NCBI GenBank assembly: GCA_044348085.1 | Contig: JBIKTM010000007.1 | Span: 1-64,000 of the forward strand | From: Verrucolacustris sp044348085 | Lineage (GTDB): Bacteria > Verrucomicrobiota > Verrucomicrobiia > Methylacidiphilales > Verrucolacustridaceae | Reading direction: 5' to 3' | Length of the DNA: 64,000 bases | Part shown: in pieces, positions 1 through 6,853 of the stretch | How the letters are laid out: every line of letters begins with the position of its first letter | How positions within the stretch are numbered: the stretch's first letter is position 1 | Notes under the pieces: model-generated | What the model saw: the letters and a program-made list of their open reading frames with translations, nothing else | Databases searched by the model: none | What the model was told of the DNA's origin: nothing | Made by a program: the position numbers and the translations under genes

Positions 1-436
1 CACAAAAGATGCGAATTTCAAGATACGCCTCGGCTAGGGTCTGGACTGGTGCTTTGCTCGACCCCGAAAAGTTGTCTGAGCAGGCCCAATTTTTAAGTTC
101 GCAGCGAACAGCCATCAACCCGCTAAATGGGTTGGTTTATGGGGGTCCCGGGTTGGCCCCCTAAGACCTGCCCCCGCCCATTCTAGTTACTCGTTCCACG
201 ATGAATTGGATTTGTGCTTCGCACAGGAATTCAAATCCCGGCGGCCCGATGATCCTGGATGCTGGTTGAAGGGGGCAGGTGGAAGGTGAAAAACCATAGA
301 CAGAGCGCGACCTTCCACTTTCCACCTCCTGCCTTCCTACAAAGCGAAGCGGCTGGGAGCACCGGAAATGCAGTTAGCTACGAATCAGCGAGGAAATGAA
401 GTGGCTATAAATCGCTTTCTTGAATGCCCGCTATTT
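1..436. other. Non-coding stretch with palindromes
   Basis: I see no convincing reading frame here. The stretch contains several short perfect or near-perfect inverted repeats: AACCC/GGGTT around 118-134, GGGGGTCC/GGCCCCC (one bulge) around 141-161, and GGATTTG/CAAATCC with an inner TGC/GCA pair at 208-238. The segment 254-351 is a copy of a larger imperfect palindrome found again at 1952-2060 (entered separately). This is typical of repeat-bearing intergenic DNA at the edge of an accessory region. Confidence 0.5.
254..351. repeat. Intergenic repeat A, copy 1
   Basis: About 98 bases with an internal inverted repeat. GGCAGGTGGAAGGT (274-287) faces a right arm at 309-333 holding ACCTTCCA, CTTTCCACCT and CCTGCC. 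The order of blocks is CCTGG-x-GCTGG, GGGG-CAGGTGGAAGGTG, a variable centre, TTTCCACCTC, CCGCCTTCC or TGCCTTCC, AAGCGAAGCG. The same order recurs at 1952-2060. No coding potential is seen. It could be a MITE-like or REP-like element; no target-site duplication was recognised. Confidence 0.5.
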
Positions 437-1018
437 TCATTTGAGCTTTGAGCAGTGCAATTTAAGAAGTTTCCTTCGAAAATAAATGATCAGAAATACT
501 TGGATAAGGATAGCTAAGCCGATTCCGAGTATGTGAAACGAGAGATTTACCTCGGGTCGGTGCATCATAGACATCAGCGAGAAAGTGCTGATTGGTAGAA
601 ACAAAAATAGCGCAGTCAACAGGCCAGGGTTGTACTGTTTCTGAACTATACTGAAAATCAGATGGGTCAGTGCATTAACAAGGCACAGGTAGATAGAAAT
701 AAGGCCTAAGCCCAGATGGAAGGTGTAAGCCAAAAGAAAGGAGAGAAGATTCAATCCCCAAACTCCTGGGACATTTATCCAGAAAATCTCAGTCAGTGTG
801 ATGATCTCTTTTCCATGTCCGATGGTCTGATTTACAAAACGTAAAAACCGGTCGGATGTGTGCTCCTCAACTTGGTGCAACATGTAAATCGGAAGTTGGA
901 GATAAACTAAGATGATGGGAACTGACCAAGCAGAACGAACCGCAGGTAATAGGCCCATCAAAAGAAGTGCCGCTGGGAGGGTTCCATAAACCCAGTATTT
1001 GATCGAATTACTCATCAT
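437..1018 (-). CDS. HXXEE-domain integral membrane protein
   Basis: A 193-residue, strongly hydrophobic protein. I see H48-Q-V-E51-E52, the signature that gives the HXXEE family its name, followed by further family-like spots: N115 to H119 (NALTH) and N130-P-G. Membrane segments lie roughly at 11-27, 35-47, 86-125 (two), 132-151 and 159-180. The conserved H and E residues near a membrane edge suggest metal binding or a hydrolase-like site, but no reaction is established for the family. The start is the first of two adjacent ATG codons. The gene is transcribed away from the VHL-domain gene across a 319-base spacer. Base composition is AT-richer than the housekeeping genes downstream, which fits accessory DNA. 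Confidence 0.75.
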   Translation of the reverse strand: MMSNSIKYWVYGTLPAALLLMGLLPAVRSAWSVPIILVYLQLPIYMLHQVEEHTSDRFLRFVNQTIGHGKEIITLTEIFWINVPGVWGLNLLSFLLAYTFHLGLGLISIYLCLVNALTHLIFSIVQKQYNPGLLTALFLFLPISTFSLMSMMHRPEVNLSFHILGIGLAILIQVFLIIYFRRKLLKLHCSKLK

Positions 1019-1337
1019 GAATGGGGTACAATCCTGCGAATTCTAACTATGGATTACAAGTGCTGTCGTGCGGTCTTTTTCGGTATTTCATGCCGTGCCT
1101 ACTCGTATCCACCGAAAAGACCTGAGTCTGCTGAATGGGTGGGTTAGTGGCCCTATGGCGATAGGGTTAGTCGGGTGTGAAACCCGACTGTTCTGGACAG
1201 TTTAGAAGGGCTGTAAAGGGTCGTAGAAGATGGTGTTAAAGGGGTACTGGGTGAGGAAGGGATATTCGAAAACGCTATGAAAAAGCGAAGTGCAGAGTGT
1301 TATTGCGGAATTAGTAGAGAGGTGCTTAATTAATTAA
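1019..1337. other. Divergent intergenic region with twin hairpins
   Basis: This spacer separates the divergent HXXEE and VHL-domain genes. Two perfect stem-loops sit side by side: CCCTAT/ATAGGG with a GGCG loop at 1151-1166, and AGTCGGGT/ACCCGACT with a GTGAA loop at 1169-1189. Neither is followed by a T run on either strand, so they do not look like simple terminators. A TTAATTAATTAA block directly precedes the VHL gene start. No reading frame is supported. Confidence 0.45.
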
Positions 1338-1943
1338 ATGATTGAAACATTCTTAAAGACAAACTGGCGAACGCTGCTCTTCTTTTTTGTTCTATTATGG
1401 TCGTGGCTCGTTTTTCCAACCCCCTTTAAATACTATTCAGAGAAAGACGGAGACCTATTTCGTAGAAATCGTTTAACCGGCAAAGTAGAGTGTTGGTACG
1501 GATCTTTGAATGGCTTCTATTTATGGAACACAGATAATTGGTTGGCCTCGCAAAAAATACGCAAAGAGAAAGAAGCAGTTACCAAGACAGAGAGTTCCGA
1601 GACAAAAGATGGTATTACTAATAAGAAAACCATTGCAGAAGGAAGCTCCAAGGAAATCCTGGAAAAAGGGACTTATTCAATTCATGCGAATATTCCGACA
1701 AGTATCCGTTTTGAGAATAAAAGTGGTAAAATAGTAAAAATCTATTGGCTAGATTACTCGGGCAATCGAAAACTATATAAAGTCTTAGAAAAAGATCAGG
1801 TTCATAATCAGCAAACGTATGTAACACATCCGTGGTTGATTACAGGAGATGATGATCGTGCTATGCAAATTTATTTTCCTGATAGTAAGTCAAGAGCAGT
1901 AGTCATTTCGCAGTCCGCCACCAATCCCCAACAAAATCCGTAG
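1338..1943 (+). CDS. Membrane-anchored von Hippel-Lindau beta-domain protein
   Basis: 201 residues: a short N-terminus, one membrane helix (about 11-27), a hydrophilic linker rich in K, E, T and S (about 72-112), then a compact beta domain (about 119-190) closely resembling the VHL beta domain (the substrate-binding part of the eukaryotic VHL ubiquitin ligase). Seen directly: FENKSGK, YWLDYSG, LYKVL, and QTYVTHPWL, in the same order and spacing as the human domain. W137, Y147, T160, H164 and W166 align without gaps to human W88, Y98, S111, H115 and W117, which form the hydroxyproline pocket. No ubiquitin-ligase partner is expected in bacteria, so the role is unknown; ligand or hydroxyproline-peptide binding at the membrane is inference. 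The N-in, C-out orientation is likely (single anchor, no cleavage site). The gene is AT-rich relative to its surroundings, and a Shine-Dalgarno at normal distance is not obvious. Confidence 0.7.
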   Translation: MIETFLKTNWRTLLFFFVLLWSWLVFPTPFKYYSEKDGDLFRRNRLTGKVECWYGSLNGFYLWNTDNWLASQKIRKEKEAVTKTESSETKDGITNKKTIAEGSSKEILEKGTYSIHANIPTSIRFENKSGKIVKIYWLDYSGNRKLYKVLEKDQVHNQQTYVTHPWLITGDDDRAMQIYFPDSKSRAVVISQSATNPQQNP

Positions 1944-1951
1944 TACTTAGG

Positions 1952-2060
1952 CCTGGCGGCTGGTGTAAGGGGACAGGTGGAAGGTGGAGGGGAAGTTAAA
2001 GATCTAAGGTTGAAAGCTTTCTTTCCACCTCAAGCATCCCGCCTTCCACCAAGCGAAGCG
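1952..2060. repeat. Intergenic repeat A, copy 2
   Basis: Second copy of the element at 254-351, in the same orientation. It shares the blocks GGCTGG, GGGG-ACAGGTGGAAGGTGG, TTTCCACCTC, CCGCCTTCC and AAGCGAAGCG around a diverged centre. The two copies flank the HXXEE and VHL-domain genes as direct repeats about 1.7 kb apart. Confidence 0.5.
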
Positions 2061-2069
2061 TGAATCCCG

Positions 2070-2115
2070 GCCCTACTTCGCTCCTAGCCCGCTTTGCGGA
2101 GGAGCTTCGAAGGGC
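2070..2115. repeat. Intergenic repeat B, copy 1
   Basis: A 46-base unit, identical to the copy at 2161-2206 at 43 of 46 positions. Each copy folds: GCTCCT pairs with AGGAGC, and CCGC pairs with GCGG across a short loop. The ends also match (GCCCT and AGGGC). This looks like a REP-type palindromic unit. Confidence 0.55.
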
Positions 2116-2160
2116 CGAAGGGGAGAGTTGGTAAATCTAAAGCGGGCCTGAAACCAACTT

Positions 2161-2206
2161 GCCCTACTTCGCTCCTAGCCCGCTGCGCGGAGGAGCTTCG
2201 CAGGGC
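2161..2206. repeat. Intergenic repeat B, copy 2
   Basis: Second 46-base copy, same orientation as 2070-2115. It differs by TT to GC in the hairpin loop region and one A to C near the end. The loop changes leave the stem intact, as expected for a structured unit. Confidence 0.55.
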
Positions 2207-2288
2207 TAACGCAGGCCGACAAATTTCGTGTCACAGAAATGTTGCGTAACCGATTTGGCTTTTGGATTTATGCCTCTAGAAAGAGCAG

Positions 2289-3515
2289 ATGAATCTTTCC
2301 CTCGTCATTTTTGGGTTCCTGCTTCTTTGTGGTCTGGGACAAGCTGGAGAAGTTCCCAAGACCTTGCATCTCACATGGGAAGGGGATCCGTGCACAACGA
2401 TGACGGCTCAGTGGTTGAGGGGGCCCGGACTAGGGGATCGACCCGAAAAGGGCAAAGGAGAGGAGGTGCGCTGGAAAAAGGCAGTAGATCCGACGTGGCA
2501 GGTGGTGAGGAGCACGAGCACCGAGTTTCCTGATCCCCAAAAAATGGGAATGCCAAGGTGGAGTTTATCCAGAGTCCGTTGGGAGGGGTTGGAAGCAGGT
2601 AAAGAGTATGTATTCCAGGTGGGGGATTCACCGGAGCAGAAGTTTCGAACTGCCCCTTTGGACATGGGAGAGGAGCTGATCTTTGCGGAGGGAGGAGATT
2701 CTGACTCCACCCAGGCTGCGGAGGAGATGTTGACTTTGGCCTGCCAGAAAAACCCCCTCTTTTTTAGTCTTGGAGGTGATATTTCGTATAGCGACGGAAA
2801 GGATGTTGCGAGAGAGATTCGATTTTGGGAGATGTGGCATCGAGTCGCCCATGGAACGGATGGAAAGTTAATCCCGTTTGTGCCCGGAATCGGGAATCAT
2901 GAGGTTCAAGGAGGGTATTGGCAGGAGGGGGCAACGTTTGAGGACATGAAAAAGAAGGCCCCATTCTTTTTTGCTTTATTTGGTGGTTTATATCAAAGGG
3001 ATGAGCCTATCGGGATGGATTTTGGAAATTATCTTTCCCTTCTTCTTTTGGATACGGGGCATATCACACCGATGGAGCGGCAGACGGAGTGGTTGGAGAA
3101 AAACCTGGCGGCGAGAAAGAGCGTGCCGTGGGTCTTCGTTTCATGGCATATCGCGTGTTATCCATCGGCACGAACCTGGAACGCGCAGCCGATGAGTGGA
3201 TATGCAAGGAGTGAGTGGATTCCGCTGATCGAGAAGTCGGACGCTACGGCGATTTTTAATCATCACGATCATGATATGCAGAGAGTGGAAAGTGAGGGAA
3301 AGGGGGGGCGGAAGGTCATGGTATTGGGAAATGGGTCGATTGGGGTCGAACCAAGGGAGGCGGCTTGCCAAGAGTCCATCCCGATGCGTAAGGCTTATGC
3401 TCAAGAGAACTACGTGAATATCGTAACGTTAAGAAAAAAGTCTGTTGAAGTGGTGAGTTTAGGTCGAAAGGGGCGGGAGCTGGATCGGGTGGAGTTTTCG
3501 AAGCGGTCAAAGTAA
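2289..3515 (+). CDS. Secreted purple-acid-phosphatase-like metallophosphoesterase
   Basis: 408 residues with a signal peptide (about 1-19, ending GQA). An N-terminal beta domain follows (about 22-122) of the fibronectin-like kind that precedes purple acid phosphatase cores. The core shows the metal-site motifs in order: GGDSDS (D137), GGDISYSD (D164, Y167), GNHE (202-205), H287 in SWHIAC, and HHDHD (325-329) in place of the usual GHxH. Family knowledge: a two-metal centre cleaves phosphomonoesters outside the cytoplasm. Substrate is not predictable. The first motif (GD-S-D) and the HHDH ending are slightly unusual. It stands alone between repeat-rich DNA and cdaA, with no overlapping partner. 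Confidence 0.85.
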   Translation: MNLSLVIFGFLLLCGLGQAGEVPKTLHLTWEGDPCTTMTAQWLRGPGLGDRPEKGKGEEVRWKKAVDPTWQVVRSTSTEFPDPQKMGMPRWSLSRVRWEGLEAGKEYVFQVGDSPEQKFRTAPLDMGEELIFAEGGDSDSTQAAEEMLTLACQKNPLFFSLGGDISYSDGKDVAREIRFWEMWHRVAHGTDGKLIPFVPGIGNHEVQGGYWQEGATFEDMKKKAPFFFALFGGLYQRDEPIGMDFGNYLSLLLLDTGHITPMERQTEWLEKNLAARKSVPWVFVSWHIACYPSARTWNAQPMSGYARSEWIPLIEKSDATAIFNHHDHDMQRVESEGKGGRKVMVLGNGSIGVEPREAACQESIPMRKAYAQENYVNIVTLRKKSVEVVSLGRKGRELDRVEFSKRSK

Positions 3516-3566
3516 TTTTTTACACTCCGCATCGACACTTTCGGTGGTTTCTGGTCTGCTGGTCTG

Positions 3567-4505
3567 ATGATGATACCCGACAGCTGGTGGGAGCCCTATC
3601 GGGATTTGCGTTGGCAGGGGGCGTTGGAGGTCCTGATTCTGACGGCTGTTTTTTACTATGGATACAAGCTGTTGAGACGAACCCAAGGGGCCAAGGTGTT
3701 GAGCGGATTTCTTCTCGTATTCTTTGTCGCTTTGGTGGCTTCGCGTTTTTTGGAATTAAGAGTTTTGAGTTTTTTGCTTCAGGCTTTTGTTTCGGTTCTG
3801 GTGCTGGCGTTTCTGATTCTGTTTCAGCCTGAGATACGTCGGGCTTTAGCCGAAATTGGCAAAGCGGGTGGATTTTCGATTCATGGAGAGCGGCAGTCGT
3901 TTGTGATCGAGGAGGTGATCAAAGCCATTGAGGCGTTGCGAGAGAGGAAGTATGGGGCACTGATTGTTTTTGAGCAGGCGGATTTGGCGCAGGGGTTAAT
4001 TGATTCAGGGGTGCCGGTCCGGGGGCAGGTATCCGAGGAGTTGTTGGCCACGATCTTTTTCAATCAGACCCCTTTGCATGATGGGGCGGTGGTTTTACGT
4101 GGGGACCAGATTGTGGCGGCAGGTTGTATTTTGCCTGTGAGTCAGCAGGGAATGAGCCGGATCCTGGGGTTACGTCACAGAGCAGCGCTGGGGTTGAGTG
4201 AGGAGAGTGATGCGGTGGTGCTGGTGCTATCGGAGGAGACAGGTGAGTTGACACTGTGTCAGCAGGGCAAGATGGATAGGCCACTGGAGGTGGATCGGTT
4301 GAGGCAAAAGTTGACAGAGGTTTTAGTGGGTGGGGAGGGGGTTTCGTGGGCAGAGGGATTGGTAAGGGGTTTTGTGAGGCCTACGGTCGGACCGAAGGCG
4401 TTGGGGCGACGTTTGGTTCGGATCGGGATCTGTATGGGGCTGGCCCTGGTGGTGTGGGGCATCATGGGGGTGGTGGTGGCGGGTATGCGGGCGGGGGGGC
4501 GATAA
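3567..4505 (+). CDS. cdaA: Diadenylate cyclase CdaA (c-di-AMP synthesis)
   Basis: Makes cyclic di-AMP from two ATP at the membrane. The 312 residues start with three membrane helices (about 18-33, 44-58, 66-86), then a DisA_N-type cyclase domain (about 88-235) with the catalytic DGA at 172-174 and RHR at 203-205, followed by ESDAVVLVLSEETG. A fourth hydrophobic helix at about 283-306 closes the protein; standard CdaA proteins end after the cyclase domain, so this C-terminal anchor is unusual. The stop codon abuts the glmM start with no gap. The cdaR regulator that normally lies between cdaA and glmM in Firmicutes is absent. Confidence 0.92.
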   Translation: MMIPDSWWEPYRDLRWQGALEVLILTAVFYYGYKLLRRTQGAKVLSGFLLVFFVALVASRFLELRVLSFLLQAFVSVLVLAFLILFQPEIRRALAEIGKAGGFSIHGERQSFVIEEVIKAIEALRERKYGALIVFEQADLAQGLIDSGVPVRGQVSEELLATIFFNQTPLHDGAVVLRGDQIVAAGCILPVSQQGMSRILGLRHRAALGLSEESDAVVLVLSEETGELTLCQQGKMDRPLEVDRLRQKLTEVLVGGEGVSWAEGLVRGFVRPTVGPKALGRRLVRIGICMGLALVVWGIMGVVVAGMRAGGR

Positions 4506-5861
4506 GTGGAGAGGAGGTGGTTTGGGACGGATGGAGTGAGGGGGCGGGTAGGAACGGAGCCGATGACGGTGGATTTTGTTTGGGCGTTGGGAAGGGCGGC
4601 AGGAAGTTTTTTTGCCAAGAAGAGTCCTAGGGGTCGGGTTATTGTGGCTCGGGATACAAGGGAGTCAGGACCGCGGCTCGAGGCTGCTTTATGTGCGGGA
4701 CTGAAAGAGGCGGGATTGGAGGTTGAATCGGTGGGTGTATTGCCAAGCGGGGCGTTGGCGATGTTGGTGCAGGAAAAGGGGGCATGTGCGGGAGCAATTC
4801 TAAGTGCATCACACAACCCAGCGAGTGACAACGGGGTGAAGTTTTGTGGATCGGACGGTGCCAAGTTAACGGAAGAGTCGGAGATGGAGATTGAAAGAGG
4901 ATTAGACCGAACGAAGCCTGCGCCTGACGTCAAGGTTGCGGGCACTCCAGATTTTACCTGCACGAAAGAGGCTTTCGATCTGTATCAGGCGCGTTTGCGG
5001 AAGATCTTTGGAAGTGAACCCTTTTTAAAAGGGATTCGAATCGTGGTGGATGCAGGGCATGGGGCGGCTTGGTATACCACTCCAAAGATTTTAAGGGAGA
5101 TGGGGGCAGAGGTGGAGGTGATGTCTGCTCAACCTGATGGGAAAAATATCAATGAGAAGTGTGGATCGGAGCATCCAGAGAAGTTGATCGAAGCGGTTAA
5201 GCAGAGGAAGGGATGGATCGGGTTGGCTCATGATGGGGATGCGGATCGAATGGTCTTGATTGATGAGGCTGGGGAGAGGGTGGATGGGGACGAGGTGATT
5301 GGGATGGTGGCATTGGATGCGATTGAGCGCGGAAAGTTGCCTGAAAAGACAGTGGTGGTCACCCAGATGAGTAATTTAGGGTTGGATGAGATGGTCATGG
5401 TGCAAGGGGGAAAGGTCGTTCGGACGGCGATAGGGGATCGTGCGGTGGCGGAGGCCATGCGAAAGGGTGGATATTTGGTGGGCGGAGAGCAGTCGGGGCA
5501 TCTGCTGTTTCACGATGCGTCGCCTGCGGGAGATGGGTTGCTTTCTGCGCTGAAAGTACTGGATCGAGTACAGCGAAAGAGGGCAAGAGTTGCGGATTTG
5601 AAGAGGGGAATGAGGCGATATCCCCAAAAGCTAACCAATCTAAAGGTAAGACATAAACCTGCGTGGGAGAGTGTGCCTGCTGTGGCGGGTGCGGTACGGG
5701 AAGTGGAGAAGGAGCTTGGAACAAAGGGGCGGATTTTGCTTCGGTATTCGGGCACGGAGAACCTCGTGCGACTGCTTGTCGAAGCGGACAAAATGGATAC
5801 GATAGACCGCGTTGTGGAAAGGCTGATGCCGATCCTACAGGAACATCTGGGGGAAAAGTAA
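4506..5861 (+). CDS. glmM: Phosphoglucosamine mutase GlmM
   Basis: Converts glucosamine-6-phosphate to glucosamine-1-phosphate for peptidoglycan precursors. 451 residues, usual length. Seen: FGTDGVRG at the N-terminus, the phosphoserine loop SASHNP (catalytic S102), the metal loop DGDADR (243-248), and RYSGTEN near the C-terminus. Translation starts at GTG immediately after the cdaA stop, so the two are translationally coupled. In Firmicutes GlmM binds CdaA and restrains c-di-AMP synthesis; the direct fusion of the two genes here is consistent with that control. The transaldolase gene follows after 2 bases. Confidence 0.95.
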   Translation: MERRWFGTDGVRGRVGTEPMTVDFVWALGRAAGSFFAKKSPRGRVIVARDTRESGPRLEAALCAGLKEAGLEVESVGVLPSGALAMLVQEKGACAGAILSASHNPASDNGVKFCGSDGAKLTEESEMEIERGLDRTKPAPDVKVAGTPDFTCTKEAFDLYQARLRKIFGSEPFLKGIRIVVDAGHGAAWYTTPKILREMGAEVEVMSAQPDGKNINEKCGSEHPEKLIEAVKQRKGWIGLAHDGDADRMVLIDEAGERVDGDEVIGMVALDAIERGKLPEKTVVVTQMSNLGLDEMVMVQGGKVVRTAIGDRAVAEAMRKGGYLVGGEQSGHLLFHDASPAGDGLLSALKVLDRVQRKRARVADLKRGMRRYPQKLTNLKVRHKPAWESVPAVAGAVREVEKELGTKGRILLRYSGTENLVRLLVEADKMDTIDRVVERLMPILQEHLGEK

Positions 5862-5863
5862 CG

Positions 5864-6823
5864 ATGAGCACAAATGCATTAGAGCAGTTGAAGAAGCTGA
5901 CCACGGTGGTGGCAGACACAGGGGATTTTGCCTCGATGAAGGAGTATGCCCCTCAGGATGCGACGACAAATCCGACTTTGATTGAGAAGGCTACGGAGAT
6001 GCCTGCATATCAGGCCTTGCTGGAGAAAGCGGTGTCGGATGGTAAGGGCGGCTCGGGCTCGAAGGAGGAGCGGGCAAAAGCGATTATCGATCGGCTTCTG
6101 ATACTCTTTGGGTGCGAGATTCTGAAAATCGTGCCGGGTCGGGTCTCGACGGAAGTGGATGCGAGGCTTTCCTTTGATGTGGATGCGACGGTTGCGAAAG
6201 CACGGCATCTGATCGGCATGTACAAGGCGGCAGGAATCGATCGTGAGAGAATTTTGATCAAGATTGCGGCCACGTGGGAAGGGGCACAGGCGGCAAAGAT
6301 CGTCCAGAAGGAGGGAATCCAGTGTAATTTGACTTTGATGTTCTCGCTTCCACAGGCGGTGGCATGTGCGGAGGCGGGGGCTCGACTGATTTCCCCTTTC
6401 GTGGGACGAATTTACGACTGGTTCAAGAAGAGCACGGGGAAGGAGTATGTGGGGGCCGAGGATCCTGGGGTGAAATCGGTCAAACAGATCTACGCGTACT
6501 ACAAAAAATTCGGATATCCGACTCAAGTCATGGGTGCAAGTTTCAGGAATATGGGCCAGATCCTGGAGTTAGCGGGATGTGATCTCCTAACGATTAGCCC
6601 GAATCTATTGGGTGAGTTGAAGGCGTCCGCGGTAGCTGTGTCAAAAAAACTGGATGTGGAAACAGCCAAGAAAGATCCGATTTCCAAGCTCCCGCTGGAT
6701 GAGAAGAGTTTCCGATTCCTTTTGAACGAGGATGCGATGGCGACGGAGAAGTTGGCGGAGGGGATTCGGCTGTTTTCTGCGGATATCGTGAAGCTCGAGA
6801 AGAAGATTCTCGCTAAGATTTAA
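5864..6823 (+). CDS. tal: Transaldolase
   Basis: Transfers a dihydroxyacetone unit between sugar phosphates in the non-oxidative pentose phosphate pathway. 319 residues, matching the TalB class. Seen: VVADTGDF, PQDATTNPTLI, the Schiff-base lysine K133 in LIKIAATWEG, and SPFVGRIYDW. A longer in-frame extension exists upstream inside glmM, but the ATG at 5864 aligns with the family start and follows GGGGGAAAAG. It completes a three-gene unit with cdaA and glmM. Confidence 0.95.
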   Translation: MSTNALEQLKKLTTVVADTGDFASMKEYAPQDATTNPTLIEKATEMPAYQALLEKAVSDGKGGSGSKEERAKAIIDRLLILFGCEILKIVPGRVSTEVDARLSFDVDATVAKARHLIGMYKAAGIDRERILIKIAATWEGAQAAKIVQKEGIQCNLTLMFSLPQAVACAEAGARLISPFVGRIYDWFKKSTGKEYVGAEDPGVKSVKQIYAYYKKFGYPTQVMGASFRNMGQILELAGCDLLTISPNLLGELKASAVAVSKKLDVETAKKDPISKLPLDEKSFRFLLNEDAMATEKLAEGIRLFSADIVKLEKKILAKI

Positions 6824-6853
6824 GTCGAGAAATCTCGGTCGCGACTGTTTCGG

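Larger units (their letters stand above)
1944..2288. other. Non-coding stretch of intergenic repeats
   Basis: Apart from the repeat A copy (1952-2060) and the two copies of repeat B (2070-2115 and 2161-2206), I see only unique sequence and no supported reading frame. The downstream phosphatase gene starts at the right end. Confidence 0.5.

Noticed and set aside
225..250. tRNA T-arm-like string TTCAAATCC
   Set aside because: The flanking bases do not pair as a T stem and no D or anticodon arm is present. The match is explained by the local inverted repeat.
40..430. Protein-coding end of an upstream gene at the window start
   Set aside because: Stops occur in all frames and no family sequence can be read; the stretch is dominated by inverted repeats.
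4259..4963. 234-codon minus-strand frame
   Set aside because: Antisense to the cdaA-glmM junction; Pro/Ser/Thr-rich shadow with no domain.
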